NCBI RefSeq assembly: GCF_000018685.1
Contig: NC_010001.1
Location: 884,001-948,000, forward strand
Reading direction: 5' to 3'
Source of the DNA: Lachnoclostridium phytofermentans ISDg
Lineage (GTDB): Bacteria > Bacillota > Clostridia > Lachnospirales > Lachnospiraceae
DNA: 64,000 bases
The position numbers and the translations under genes were made by a program. Positions 27,972 to 37,917 of the stretch are shown here, piece after piece (positions within the stretch are counted from its first letter, which is position 1; each line of letters starts with the position of its first letter). The notes beneath the pieces were generated by a model. The model ran no database searches. It saw only the letters and a list, made by a program, of their open reading frames with translations, and had not been told where the DNA came from.

Positions 27972-28658
27972 ATGGCAAAAATACTTATTTGCGACGATGA
28001 ACCCGGCCTCCGCGCTGTAATCAAACGATATGCGCTGTTTGAAGGGTATGAAATTGCAGAAGCGGAAAACGGAATGGAAGCTGTCGAGGCCTGTCGAAAT
28101 GATACGTTTGATATTATTATTATAGATATTATGATGCCGGAACTTGATGGTTTTTCCGCTGTGAAGGAGATTCGGAAAAAATCGAATACCCCAGTTATTA
28201 TGCTCTCAGCTCGCGGAGAGGAATACGATAAGGTTTTAGGATTTGAACTTGGTATTGACGACTATGTTGTTAAGCCGTTTTCATCAAAAGAAATTATGCT
28301 GCGTGTAAACGCCATTTTGAGGAGAACCCAAAAGAGCGTAGCGAATTTCGATAGTGAAGAAGGACATATTATTTTCCGTAAAGAAGGATTCGAAGCCGAT
28401 ATGACTGCGTACAAAGTTTTTATTGACGGCGTTCAGGCAAACATGGCTCCGAAAGAATACGATCTTCTTTTCTTTCTGATACGCAATAAAAATAAAGCTG
28501 TTCCGCGTGAAAATATATTGACGGAAGTATGGGGATTTGATTATTGCGGAGATGATCGTACACTTGACACACACATGAAATTATTACGTAGATCGTTGGG
28601 GCCTTATGCGAACTTTATTACGACACTGAGGGGATTGGGCTACCGATTTGAGGGCTGA
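27972..28658 (+). CDS. OmpR-family response regulator
   Basis: A 228-residue response regulator started at 27972 with GGGAGGTGA upstream, rather than at an ATG five codons earlier. The receiver has DD at 8-9, the phosphorylated Asp52 (IIIIDIMMPELDG) and Lys in VVKPFS. The C-terminal winged helix ends DRTLDTHMKLLRRSLG...TLRGLGYRF. It is encoded with its kinase (3-base gap) at the end of the VTC operon and probably binds the AGTTCA repeats at 24455-24493. Confidence 0.92.
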   Translation: MAKILICDDEPGLRAVIKRYALFEGYEIAEAENGMEAVEACRNDTFDIIIIDIMMPELDGFSAVKEIRKKSNTPVIMLSARGEEYDKVLGFELGIDDYVVKPFSSKEIMLRVNAILRRTQKSVANFDSEEGHIIFRKEGFEADMTAYKVFIDGVQANMAPKEYDLLFFLIRNKNKAVPRENILTEVWGFDYCGDDRTLDTHMKLLRRSLGPYANFITTLRGLGYRFEG

Positions 28659-28661
28659 TAT

Positions 28662-29960
28662 ATGAAAAGATCACGACGTCTGATGTGGAAAATATTTATA
28701 TTTTTAATCGGGTTTTGTTCACTACTTCTTGCTGTTCTTTGGCTGTTCGAAACAATGCTACTTGGCAAGATGTATGAAGGTGTCCGAAAAAATGAAATTA
28801 AAAATGCCATTGCACTAATTGAACGAAATATAGACAGTCCCAATCTCAATCAAATAATCGTGTGGCTGGCGGATGATTCAGAAATAATTGTGACTCCCGC
28901 GCATGATTTTTCACCGCTTAACAGACCTAATCCTGCGGATAAAATTCCGATGCGGCAAGCGATAACTGAAAGCAAAGACTTCATTACATCGGATGGACGA
29001 ATAGTTTCATTTGTCTTCTACGCCATCATTTCACCGGTTAACGCTACAATATCAACCATCAAAGTTCAATTGTACTATGTTACAGGAATCATGTTTCTTC
29101 TATCTATTGCACTTGCATTTGTCATAGCGAGAACGGTTTCAAAGCCGATAGAGGAACTCAATAATAGCGCAAAAATTCTGGCGAGTGGAAATTATGATAT
29201 TCATTTTTCTGGAAAAGGTTACCGCGAAATCCACGAATTGTCCGATACCCTCAATTATACTGCTGCCGAGTTATCCAAGGTAGATGCTTTGAGACGTGAG
29301 TTAATGGCAAATATTTCTCACGATTTGCGAACGCCTCTCGCCCTTATTTACAGTTATGCCGAGATGATGCATGATTTTCCGAATGAAATTACTCCGGAGC
29401 AAACGCAAATGATCATGGATGAGAGTACAAGGCTCAGCTCATTAGTAGGGGATATCCTTGATATATCGCGCTTAGAAAATGGAACAATAGATCTGAATAT
29501 AAAAACATATAACATTACTGAAAGCATAAGAACAACCATTGACAGAATGGCGGAATTGGTCAAAAAAAGCGGGTATAGATTCCTCTTTGAGCACGGTGAA
29601 GATATCTATGTTAATGCGGATGAATTAAAAATTACACAGGTATTCTATAATCTGCTTATTAACGCGATAAATTATAGCGATGATGACTTAACAATAATTA
29701 TCCGCCAAAAAGTTTTTGAAGGCTTTGTCAGGATTGAAATAGAAGATCACGGAAAAGGTATCGCGGAAGAAAATCTCCCGTATATTTGGGACAGATACTA
29801 TAGAATTGACAAGACCCACAGACGCGCTGTTATAGGGACAGGCTTAGGGTTGTCAATCGTGAAGAAAGTAATATCATTACATGGCGGCAGTTATGGTGTA
29901 GAATCTAAGATCGGTAAAGGCAGTACGTTCTGGTTTGACTTGGAAATTAATAATATGTAA
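28662..29960 (+). CDS. sensor histidine kinase
   Basis: A 432-residue kinase with two spans (about 9-30 and 136-157), an extracytoplasmic sensor of about 105 residues, a HAMP linker, and the phospho-acceptor His220 in MANISHDLRTP. The ATP-binding domain shows the N box (NLLINAINYS), G1 (EDHGKGI), F box (IWDRYYRID) and G2 (GTGLGLSIVKK). The sensor region has no domain I recognise. It pairs with the regulator 3 bases upstream. Confidence 0.92.
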   Translation: MKRSRRLMWKIFIFLIGFCSLLLAVLWLFETMLLGKMYEGVRKNEIKNAIALIERNIDSPNLNQIIVWLADDSEIIVTPAHDFSPLNRPNPADKIPMRQAITESKDFITSDGRIVSFVFYAIISPVNATISTIKVQLYYVTGIMFLLSIALAFVIARTVSKPIEELNNSAKILASGNYDIHFSGKGYREIHELSDTLNYTAAELSKVDALRRELMANISHDLRTPLALIYSYAEMMHDFPNEITPEQTQMIMDESTRLSSLVGDILDISRLENGTIDLNIKTYNITESIRTTIDRMAELVKKSGYRFLFEHGEDIYVNADELKITQVFYNLLINAINYSDDDLTIIIRQKVFEGFVRIEIEDHGKGIAEENLPYIWDRYYRIDKTHRRAVIGTGLGLSIVKKVISLHGGSYGVESKIGKGSTFWFDLEINNM

Positions 29961-29964
29961 AATG

Positions 29965-30005
29965 AAAACGCCTCATAGGGTAAGAATGCCCTGTGGCGCG
30001 TTTTT
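29965..30005 (+). terminator. terminator after the VTC operon
   Basis: AAAACGCCTCATAGGG (29965-29980) pairs with CCCTGTGGCGCGTTTTT (29989-30005) with one mismatch and two G-U pairs, ending in five T. It closes the operon and also marks the end of the GC-richer block. Confidence 0.75.
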
Positions 30006-30156
30006 GTCATTTCAGGCAATTAGATTATGAGCTAGAAGCGTAAGCGGATTGCGGATATCCGCTTTGACTGGTTTTAAAAAAGATAAAAAAGTGTTGTATA
30101 AATATGATTATAAAAACGATTGACAGATAAAAATAGTAGGAGTAATATTCAATAAG

Positions 30157-30175
30157 AAATTGGTAGTACCAATTT
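30157..30175. promoter_or_regulatory. operator-like palindrome upstream of lrgAB
   Basis: AAATTGGTA, a central G, and TACCAATTT form a perfect 9-bp palindrome 58 bases before lrgA. No terminator-like T-tract follows directly. It is a candidate regulator site for lrgAB; the binding protein is not identifiable here. The rest of the 273-base gap shows only a GCGGATATCCGC palindrome near 30050. Confidence 0.4.
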
Positions 30176-30233
30176 TCTATTACTTTTAAAAACACTACAA
30201 TACATGAGATATACATAGGAATGGAGAAAAGTT

Positions 30234-30629
30234 ATGAAATATGCAAGGCAGTTCGGTATTATTCTAGCAGTAACATTTGTCGGAGAGGTATTAAGATATT
30301 GTATCCCGTTACCGATACCCGCAAGTATTTATGGGTTAGTTATTATGTTAGGACTTTTGGCGTCCAAAATAGTACCGGTAAAATCTGTGAAAGGTGCTGG
30401 CAGTTTCTTAATCGAGGTCATGTCGCTTATGTTTATTCCCGCCGGTGTCGGGTTAATGATTTCCTGGAATGCAATCCGTGATATTTGGCTACCCCTGATA
30501 TTTATTATTATCATAACCACGGTAGTAGTTATGGTAGTGACGGGTAGAATTACGCAAAGAGTCATAGTGCAGGATGGTAAGAAAAATAAGGAATCAGTTA
30601 CGGAATCGAATGGGAGGAAAGATAAATGA
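30234..30629 (+). CDS. lrgA: CidA/LrgA family holin-like protein
   Basis: A 131-residue protein with four spans and the family core IPLPIPASIYGLVIMLG, then a charged C-terminal tail. LrgA/CidA proteins form small membrane pores linked to murein hydrolase control and to pyruvate or other small-molecule flux. It overlaps lrgB by four bases. Confidence 0.88.
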   Translation: MKYARQFGIILAVTFVGEVLRYCIPLPIPASIYGLVIMLGLLASKIVPVKSVKGAGSFLIEVMSLMFIPAGVGLMISWNAIRDIWLPLIFIIIITTVVVMVVTGRITQRVIVQDGKKNKESVTESNGRKDK

Positions 30630-31318
30630 AAGAATTCATAGGTAATTCTCTGTTCTTTGGAGTTGGAATAAGCCTGCTAGGTTATGAAATCGGGCTGTTA
30701 TTAAAAAAGAAATGGAAACTGGCAATCTTTAATCCGCTACTCATCTCAATACTATTTGTTATGGGGATACTTTCGGTATTTAATATTTCTTACGAGAGTT
30801 ATGAGGAAGGAGCAAAATATTTAAGCTATCTTTTAACGCCTGCAACAGTATGCCTTGCAATTCCTTTATATGAACAATTGGATTTGCTAAAACAACATAA
30901 AAAGGCCATCATGATTGGAATCATATCAGGAGTACTAACAAGTTTAATCAGTGTATTGATACTATGTTTTCTATTTCAATTCACTCATGAACAATATGTA
31001 ACGCTGCTTCCAAAGTCAATTACAACTGCAATTGGTATGGGAGTATCCGAGGAGCTTGGTGGAATCGTAACGATAACAGTTGCAGTGATTATCATCACAG
31101 GGGTACTTGGAAATATGATTGCGGAAACAGTGTGTAAGGTATTTAAAATTACGCATCCGGTTGCGAAAGGAATTGCTATCGGTACCTCAGCGCATGCAGT
31201 CGGAACAGCAAAGGCACTTGAAATGGGAGAGATAGAAGGTGCAATGAGCAGCCTTTCTATTGCGGTATCGGGTCTATTAACTGTAATAGGAGCTTCCATT
31301 TTTACAAATTTTATGTAA
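30626..31318 (+). CDS. lrgB: LrgB/CidB family membrane protein
   Basis: A 230-residue polytopic protein with the LrgB signatures SITTAIGMGVSEELGG and AKGIAIGTSAHAVGTAKALE. It is the obligate partner of lrgA, with an ATGA overlap. Function of the pair in this organism is not shown by the sequence. Confidence 0.9.
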   Translation: MKEFIGNSLFFGVGISLLGYEIGLLLKKKWKLAIFNPLLISILFVMGILSVFNISYESYEEGAKYLSYLLTPATVCLAIPLYEQLDLLKQHKKAIMIGIISGVLTSLISVLILCFLFQFTHEQYVTLLPKSITTAIGMGVSEELGGIVTITVAVIIITGVLGNMIAETVCKVFKITHPVAKGIAIGTSAHAVGTAKALEMGEIEGAMSSLSIAVSGLLTVIGASIFTNFM

Positions 31319-31404
31319 AATCATGCCTTTTACAATTAATGTATCTATGCTATCATTAACTTTAAGGTAGGAAGTAATGATTCTATTAGGAGGAAATGCT
31401 ACAG

Positions 31405-34400
31405 ATGGCAATAGATTCTATGGATATGTTTGATTCTGTAACATCGAGGTGGTTTCAGCAAGCACTTGGCGAACCAACGATGGTACAGAAAGAAGCATGG
31501 AGAAGTATAGCAGATGGATTTGATACCCTGGTATCTGCACCAACAGGTACCGGTAAGACTCTGTCTGCTTTTTTGGTATACATTGACCAGTTGATGCGGT
31601 TAGCAAGAGAAGAAAAATTAAAAGAAGAAATTTATGTCATCTATGTATCGCCATTAAAATCACTGGCAGGTGATATCAGAGAGAATTTAAAAAAGCCACT
31701 CCATGGAATTTTAGGAGAGATTATAAAACAAGAAAAAGACAGTGAGTTAAAAAAGCAAATCATTCCTAGTATCTCAGTAGCGGTACGTACCGGAGATACC
31801 ACACCAGCAGAGCGTAGACAGATGATAAAACATCCTCCCCACATACTAATAACAACACCCGAATCACTATATCTGCTTCTTACTAGCAAATCAGGGCAGG
31901 GTATGCTAAACACAGCGAGAGTTGTTATTATAGACGAACTACATGCTCTGATTGATTCCAAACGTGGTGCACATCTGATGCTTTCGATAGCCAGACTTGA
32001 TCGATTATGTGGACAACCACTACAGAGAATCGGGTTATCTGCAACAATCGAGCCGCTTGAACTTGCGGCAAATTATCTCTCACCGGAGCCAGCAAAAATT
32101 GTTGCGCCTACAATGACAAAGAAAAGAAAGTTTATGATAACCAGCCCATTATCAGAGGAGGTAGGAATTCGTAAAACTCCCGTCTGGGAAGAGATTGCGG
32201 CGATTATCTATGACTCCTGCTGTAAGGCACGAAGTGTCATTGCTTTTGTGGAAGGCAGACGGTTTGCAGAAAAACTGGCACACTATGTGAATCAGCTTGG
32301 AGGAGATGGATTTGCAAGAACTCATCATGGCAGTTTATCAAAGGAGCAAAGGCTAGAGGTAGAACAATCCCTAAGAGATGGAAAGCTTCGGCTTCTTTGT
32401 GCGACATCTTCGATGGAGCTTGGTATTGATGTTGGTGAAATTGATGAAGTATTTCAAATTGGATGTCCTAGAACGATATCCAGCACGATGCAGAGGTTAG
32501 GGCGTGCGGGACATAATCCTGACCGAGTGAGTGTGATGCAGATGTTTCCTAGATCTCCAATTGAGGGGCTTTACTGCGGTCTGACCGCGGAGGTTGCAAA
32601 ACAGGGCAGGGTAGAAGATGCCAAACCACCAAGGATGTGTTTTGATGTACTGGCACAACATCTTGTTTCCATGGCAACGGGGGATGGTTATGAGGTACAG
32701 GAAGTACTCGATATTCTGGCGCGTGCTTATCCTTTCCGGGAAGTGACTCTTAAGGATATCCATGATGTTTTAAAAATGTTGGCCGGAGATTATGAGCATG
32801 AAAGGGAGATTCCAGTCAGGCCAAGAATTCTTTATGACCGAATTCATGATAGAGTGGAGGGAGACCCGTATAGCCGAATGTTGGCTGTTTCTGCCGGAGG
32901 AACAATTCCTGATAAAGGGTTATATCAGGTAAAAAGTGAAGAGGGTGTAAAACTTGGCGAGCTTGACGAGGAATTTGTATACGAATCAAGAGTAGGCGAG
33001 AAATTCTTACTTGGTACCTTTGGCTGGAAGATTGTAAATATACAAAAAGATGCAGTAATCGTAGCACCTGCTTCCTCAGGAAGTGCAAAACTTCCCTTTT
33101 GGAAAGGTGAGATCAAAGGAAGAGGACTGAAAACCGGTTTGGCTTTTGGGGAACTGTTACGGAAACTTTCCCGTGCAAATGAGGCTGATTGTTCATTCGA
33201 GGAGTTAAAAGCTTTTGGTATGGATCAAGCAGCTGCGACGGGAGCAGGTGAATTTATAAAACGTCAGATCAAAGCTACCGGTTGTCTCCCAGATGATAAA
33301 ACAATTCTCATCGAACATTTTAAAGATGAAACAGGCAGTTACCAGATGATGGTACATTCCGTATTTGGAAGAGAGGTAAATGAGCCGCTTGCTATCTTAA
33401 TACAGGAAGCAGCAAGCAGATCACTGCAAAGAGTAATAAACTATGTGGTGGATGATGACGGATTTTTACTATATCCTTATGATGGACAGCCGTTACCAGA
33501 AGGGCTACTTACCATGATATCCCCTGCTTTATTACAAGGAGTACTTGAGGCAAGATTAATAGCAACACCACTTTTTCAGATAACTTTTCGCTATAATATG
33601 GGCAGATCGATGATGATGGGAGTTCGAAAAAACGGGAGACAACCTTTATGGGTTCAACGTATGCGTTGTGCACAAATGCTTGATTCTATCCTATCTTATG
33701 AAAGTCATCCAATCATTCGAGAGACAAAGAGAGAATGCTTAGAGGATATATGGAATCTTCCGGGGCTTATGCATGTGATTCATGGAATTTTATCGAATAC
33801 GATAGAAGTTAGGGAGATGTTTTTGGAGCTGCCTTCTCCTATGTCGCTGCCTTTTAGGCGACAGACCGAAGGAGCCATGATGTATGATTACGCTCCTTCT
33901 ACTACGGGAATTTTAGATGCGTCACGAAAGGCACTGGAGCAAGCGAATAACCTGCAGCCAGAACATAAGATGATAGAAGAAGTCTCAAAGAGGGCAAGCT
34001 TACCTGTCAATGAACAAGAACTTCATACGCTCTTAATGATCGAAGGAGATATGATTGCTGGGGAACTTAAGGTATCAATTGACTGGCTCTTAAGTTTAGT
34101 AAGTGAGGGATTGGTTCATTACATCGAGCCCGGGCTATGGATTGCCACGGAACAGCTAGAATTATATGAAAGGGCACTTAATAAGAGAGAAACCGAAGCT
34201 TGTCAGAAGATTCTAAGAAGGGCAGTGAGATACCGTGGCGGTCAGGCCGTAAAGCAGCTTGTGGAGCGATATTATTTACCGGAAGATGTTATCCTAGATA
34301 ATTTAACTTCACTATGTGATCAGGGATCTGTTATTAAGCAGGGAGAATATTATTATCATACAACACTTTATGAGAAAGCATTAAAGCTTACAGTCTATGA

Positions 34401-35550
34401 GCGAAGAGATCAGATAAAGACCCTGCCTAAAGAACGATTTACAGCACTTCTTGCAGGAAAGACTGAATTTACAGCATCACCAAAGGAACAGCTCAGCAAA
34501 GTATTAGAGCAGTTTGTCGGATCCGTGTTCCAACCTTCTCTATTAGAAAATGTACTGCTACCTGCAAGAGTTGCAAAATATAGGCCTGATCTATTGGATG
34601 CTTTACTTTCGCAAGGTTATTTTCAATATCGAATAACAAAAGAGGGGATAAGTTTTCATTACAGTGAGGATGTTGATTGGGAGGCATCTCTTCCTTCTCC
34701 TGAGCCTCCTTTGGAGGAAACGGAGCAACTGCTCTATGAAGCCATGCAAAAAAGAGGTGCCAGTTTTTTAAATAGTCTTACTTCACTTCTTGCTGGAAAA
34801 TCTCTATATGAAGCAGTACTCTCTTTATTAGAGAAAGGACTTGTATGTGCAGATAGTTTTGTACCGATAAGAATGTGGTTAAACAATGAGAAGCTTAAGA
34901 AGGGAAACGTAAGACAGTTAGTGAATGCAAAGGTTATGGTGATGTCCTCCGGAAGGTTTGAAGTAGCCAGACCATTAAAAGAAGCAACGATGGAGCAAAA
35001 GTTAGAGAGGTTGTTTGACCAGGTTGTTATTGTATGCAGAGAAACTGTCAGGGGAATCTCTTGGGCGGAGGCATTAAAGGAACTTAGTGTATGGGAATAT
35101 ACCGAAAGAGCAAGAAGAGGATATTTTGTGGAAGGGCTCTCAGGGATACAATTTATTCGTGAGAAAGACTTTATATCCACAATGTATACACTGGAGCATC
35201 CGAAGAAAGAAATTCTATGGTTATCCGCAATGGACCCATATCAAATCTGGGGAAAATATTTTCCTTATGAGAAAGAGCGCTCCTTTGTTCAAGTTGCAGG
35301 TACTGTAGTTGCGTTATCAAGCGGAGTACCGATTGCGGTATTTGAGCGTCAGGGAAAAACTCTAAAGGTATTTGATTTTGAAGTATTGAAAAGTGCTTTA
35401 GAATTATTTGTACTTGACTATGAACGAAAATGCTTTTATCCAAATGGCAGCCGTTTGGTTATTAAGGAGTATCCAAAAGAAGCAGAAGAGGTGTTGTCTG
35501 CGGTTGGATTTCGAAAGGAAATCACAGATTACGTCTTATATCGAAAGTAA
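31405..35550 (+). CDS. Lhr-type DEAD/DEAH-box helicase
   Basis: A 1381-residue superfamily 2 helicase of the Lhr class. Motifs in order are the Q-like EPTMVQKEAW, motif I APTGTGKT, motif II IIDELHAL (DELH), motif III LSATIEP, and motif VI QRLGRAGHNPD. A long Lhr-specific C-terminal region follows (about residues 450-1381), including winged-helix and Lhr-core parts. Lhr proteins unwind RNA:DNA and DNA duplexes in a 3'-5' direction and are tied to DNA repair. I favour the ATG at 31405 (11 bases after AGGAGG); the ATG at 31396 is too close to the site. Confidence 0.88.
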   Translation: MAIDSMDMFDSVTSRWFQQALGEPTMVQKEAWRSIADGFDTLVSAPTGTGKTLSAFLVYIDQLMRLAREEKLKEEIYVIYVSPLKSLAGDIRENLKKPLHGILGEIIKQEKDSELKKQIIPSISVAVRTGDTTPAERRQMIKHPPHILITTPESLYLLLTSKSGQGMLNTARVVIIDELHALIDSKRGAHLMLSIARLDRLCGQPLQRIGLSATIEPLELAANYLSPEPAKIVAPTMTKKRKFMITSPLSEEVGIRKTPVWEEIAAIIYDSCCKARSVIAFVEGRRFAEKLAHYVNQLGGDGFARTHHGSLSKEQRLEVEQSLRDGKLRLLCATSSMELGIDVGEIDEVFQIGCPRTISSTMQRLGRAGHNPDRVSVMQMFPRSPIEGLYCGLTAEVAKQGRVEDAKPPRMCFDVLAQHLVSMATGDGYEVQEVLDILARAYPFREVTLKDIHDVLKMLAGDYEHEREIPVRPRILYDRIHDRVEGDPYSRMLAVSAGGTIPDKGLYQVKSEEGVKLGELDEEFVYESRVGEKFLLGTFGWKIVNIQKDAVIVAPASSGSAKLPFWKGEIKGRGLKTGLAFGELLRKLSRANEADCSFEELKAFGMDQAAATGAGEFIKRQIKATGCLPDDKTILIEHFKDETGSYQMMVHSVFGREVNEPLAILIQEAASRSLQRVINYVVDDDGFLLYPYDGQPLPEGLLTMISPALLQGVLEARLIATPLFQITFRYNMGRSMMMGVRKNGRQPLWVQRMRCAQMLDSILSYESHPIIRETKRECLEDIWNLPGLMHVIHGILSNTIEVREMFLELPSPMSLPFRRQTEGAMMYDYAPSTTGILDASRKALEQANNLQPEHKMIEEVSKRASLPVNEQELHTLLMIEGDMIAGELKVSIDWLLSLVSEGLVHYIEPGLWIATEQLELYERALNKRETEACQKILRRAVRYRGGQAVKQLVERYYLPEDVILDNLTSLCDQGSVIKQGEYYYHTTLYEKALKLTVYERRDQIKTLPKERFTALLAGKTEFTASPKEQLSKVLEQFVGSVFQPSLLENVLLPARVAKYRPDLLDALLSQGYFQYRITKEGISFHYSEDVDWEASLPSPEPPLEETEQLLYEAMQKRGASFLNSLTSLLAGKSLYEAVLSLLEKGLVCADSFVPIRMWLNNEKLKKGNVRQLVNAKVMVMSSGRFEVARPLKEATMEQKLERLFDQVVIVCRETVRGISWAEALKELSVWEYTERARRGYFVEGLSGIQFIREKDFISTMYTLEHPKKEILWLSAMDPYQIWGKYFPYEKERSFVQVAGTVVALSSGVPIAVFERQGKTLKVFDFEVLKSALELFVLDYERKCFYPNGSRLVIKEYPKEAEEVLSAVGFRKEITDYVLYRK

Positions 35551-35597
35551 AAAAAGCCACAATCAGAATAGTGAACTAATTCAGATTGTGGTTTTTT
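35549..35597. terminator. bidirectional terminator between lhr and an AraC gene
   Basis: AAAAAGCCACAATC pairs with GATTGTGGTTTTTT around a loop that adds an ATTC/GAAT helix; two mismatches. It separates convergent genes. Confidence 0.8.
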
Positions 35598-35636
35598 ACT
35601 GCTATAATTAGGAATCTGATTGAGTAGATGTTTCTA

Positions 35637-36515
35637 TTATCTGGTTACCTTATGCTGTAGGCGATATTGTTTTGGCGTAATTCCTTTCACATCTTTAAAT
35701 GCTTTAATAAGGTGGCTGCAGTCACAAAATCCGGTTTCTTGGCTGATATAGGTAAGGTCATATTCTGTAAAAAGTAGATAATTTTCTGCTTTGCAAACAC
35801 GAAGATATTCTAAAAAATCTTTACAGGTCTGCCCATAGATAGCGCGAAAACTCTTTGCAAAATGGCTATAACTCATATTGCACTTCGCTGCAATATCAAC
35901 CACCTTAATTGGTTCGGTACAATGAGCATCCATATATTCTGTAATGGTGTAAATTGTATCTACTTCGTCATTAGAAGGTAATAATTTAGACGTATCGAAC
36001 CCATTTTTTCTCCAAATTCGAATAATTTCTGAAAGTAATATGTAAAGTTTTGCTTGAAGAATTACGTCATAACCATAATCTTTTTCTTTTATTTCATGGA
36101 TACAAGGGAGGATTTGTGAACGGATATCTACATGAATTAAACTATTAGCAGAAAGATAGATGGGGCATGCAGGATTCCCTTCTGCACTCTGAAACAATAT
36201 CCTCATCTTAGGTGCATACTTTGAAGTCAATTGCAATCGGTTAATATCAAATTTTAAAACCGCATAGTGAATTGGTTCCGAAGTAACCGCATAAATTGCA
36301 TGTACCATTTTGGGATGAAAGATTGCCATATCACCGGCGAAGAGCAGATGAGATTCTTCACCCGCATTTATTTGTGCCCTACCATCTAACATGTAGATGA
36401 TTTCCATAAAATAATGCCAATGAGGACGAATCGGAAAGTTATCATATCGGGTATCAAAATAAAATGCTTCTACTGGTGCATTTAACACATCACTTTTTTC
36501 AAAAAGATTCTGCAT
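35637..36515 (-). CDS. AraC-family regulator with cupin sensor domain
   Basis: A 292-residue regulator. Residues about 15-110 form a cupin (RPHWHYFMEIIYMLDG and AGDMAIFHP), typical of sugar-sensing AraC proteins, and the last 100 residues hold two helix-turn-helix units (VVDIAAKCNMSYSHFAKSF and LTYISQETGFCDCSHLIKAF). It is divergent from the epimerase gene, which together with the GH2 gene is a possible target. Confidence 0.88.
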   Translation of the reverse strand: MQNLFEKSDVLNAPVEAFYFDTRYDNFPIRPHWHYFMEIIYMLDGRAQINAGEESHLLFAGDMAIFHPKMVHAIYAVTSEPIHYAVLKFDINRLQLTSKYAPKMRILFQSAEGNPACPIYLSANSLIHVDIRSQILPCIHEIKEKDYGYDVILQAKLYILLSEIIRIWRKNGFDTSKLLPSNDEVDTIYTITEYMDAHCTEPIKVVDIAAKCNMSYSHFAKSFRAIYGQTCKDFLEYLRVCKAENYLLFTEYDLTYISQETGFCDCSHLIKAFKDVKGITPKQYRLQHKVTR

Positions 36516-36893
36516 ATGATCCTCAATTCTGGCGCAAAAGAGCCTTATTCATAATTAGGAGAAGTCCGTGAAGCATGCTTTTTCTTTTCTTAATAATAAA
36601 TTTTTGATACACTAAATTAATCATGTTAAAGAATAGATTTGTACGATTTTTGCTCGTATTCATTCTATCACAATACTGTGTAAAATGCTATACTGAAGGA
36701 TATGGTGCAATCTGAATCTGGAGAAGGAATGGTTGAATCTAATCAAAGAGATTCCTACCAGATTTAAGTCTTTAGTTTTATATATTCAAAAAATAGCGGT
36801 TATGATATTTAGGAAGAGCCAGCTAAGAAGTTTGTTGCTAATTTTTATGGAGTATTTATATCAGAAAATAAAGCGAAAAACAGGAGGATAGGT
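36516..36893. other. divergent intergenic region
   Basis: 378 bases between the AraC gene and the epimerase gene. It holds a dispersed repeat copy at 36546-36589; beyond that I see no promoter or operator I would defend. Confidence 0.45.
36546..36589 (-). repeat. dispersed hairpin repeat, copy D
   Basis: On the minus strand it reads AAGAAAAAGCATGCTTC, then GGACTTCTCC and AATTATGAAT, aligning end to end with the copy at 59983. It is more diverged in the middle than the other copies. Confidence 0.5.
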
Positions 36894-37913
36894 ATGAAAG
36901 TATTATTTATCGGTGGTACAGGAATAATTAGTCAGGCAATTTCAAAACAGTTATTAAAGCAAAATAGTGAATTATACGTGTTAAATCGAGGAAATCGAAA
37001 TATGGATTTACCGACAAATGTTAAAACAATTATTGCTGATATTAACGAGGAAGAAAAGGTAAAAGAATTAATTAAGGATTTAGAATTTGATGTTGTAGCA
37101 GATTTTATAGCTTTTGTACCAGAGCATTTAGAGAGAGACTATCGACTATTTCAGGGAAAAACAAAACAATACATATTTATAAGCTCAGCTTCTGCTTATC
37201 AAAAACCATTATCAGATTACCGTATCAATGAAGGAACACCACTTTCCAATCCATACTGGGAGTATTCGAGAAACAAAATACATTGTGAAGAGTACTTAAT
37301 GAAATTATATCGAGAAGAAAATTTTCCAGTGACGATTGTTCGCCCGAGTCATACTTATGATGAAAAATCAATCCCACTAGGAGTACATGGCAGAAAGGGA
37401 AGTTATCAGGTAATCGATCGAATGTTAAAAGGGAAACCAGTGATCATTCATGGAGATGGAACTTCACTTTGGACTATGACACACAACAGTGATTTTGCGA
37501 AGGGATTTCTTGGCTTGATGGGAAATATCCATGCAATCGGAGAAAGCGTACAGATTACCTCAGATGAAACGCTAACTTGGAATCAAATATATCAGTGTAT
37601 CGCAGATTGTTTATCGGTAGAGTTTAAACCATATTATGTTTCCTCAAGTTTTTTAGATGCTGTCAGTGAGTATGATTTTAATGGCAGCTTGCTTGGAGAT
37701 AAGGCGAATTCTGTAGTATTTGATAACTCAAAGTTAAAACGATTAGTTCCTGATTTTGCTGCAACAAAGCGCTTTGATCAAGGAGTAGCAGAAACCATAG
37801 AGTTTGTACTATCTCATAAGGAGTTCCAGATACTGGACGAAGAATTTGATATTTGGTGTGATAGAGTAATAGAGGCTTTGGAACAAGCTAAAACGGAGAT
37901 TTTGAAGAAGTAA
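36894..37913 (+). CDS. NAD-dependent epimerase/dehydratase (extended SDR)
   Basis: A 339-residue extended short-chain dehydrogenase-like protein. The N-terminal nucleotide-binding motif is FIGGTGIISQAI, and ISSASAY (about residue 99) precedes YWEYSRNKIHCEEY, where YSRNK supplies the active-site Tyr-x-x-x-Lys. It probably modifies a nucleotide sugar; the substrate is not apparent. AGGAGGA precedes the ATG. A 13-bp tandem repeat begins within a few bases of its stop codon. Confidence 0.82.
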   Translation: MKVLFIGGTGIISQAISKQLLKQNSELYVLNRGNRNMDLPTNVKTIIADINEEEKVKELIKDLEFDVVADFIAFVPEHLERDYRLFQGKTKQYIFISSASAYQKPLSDYRINEGTPLSNPYWEYSRNKIHCEEYLMKLYREENFPVTIVRPSHTYDEKSIPLGVHGRKGSYQVIDRMLKGKPVIIHGDGTSLWTMTHNSDFAKGFLGLMGNIHAIGESVQITSDETLTWNQIYQCIADCLSVEFKPYYVSSSFLDAVSEYDFNGSLLGDKANSVVFDNSKLKRLVPDFAATKRFDQGVAETIEFVLSHKEFQILDEEFDIWCDRVIEALEQAKTEILKK

Positions 37914-37917
37914 TAAA

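Noticed and set aside
24541..29960. Mobile element or genomic island boundary
   Set aside because: Composition looks shifted, but there is no integrase, transposase, flanking repeat or attachment site in view.
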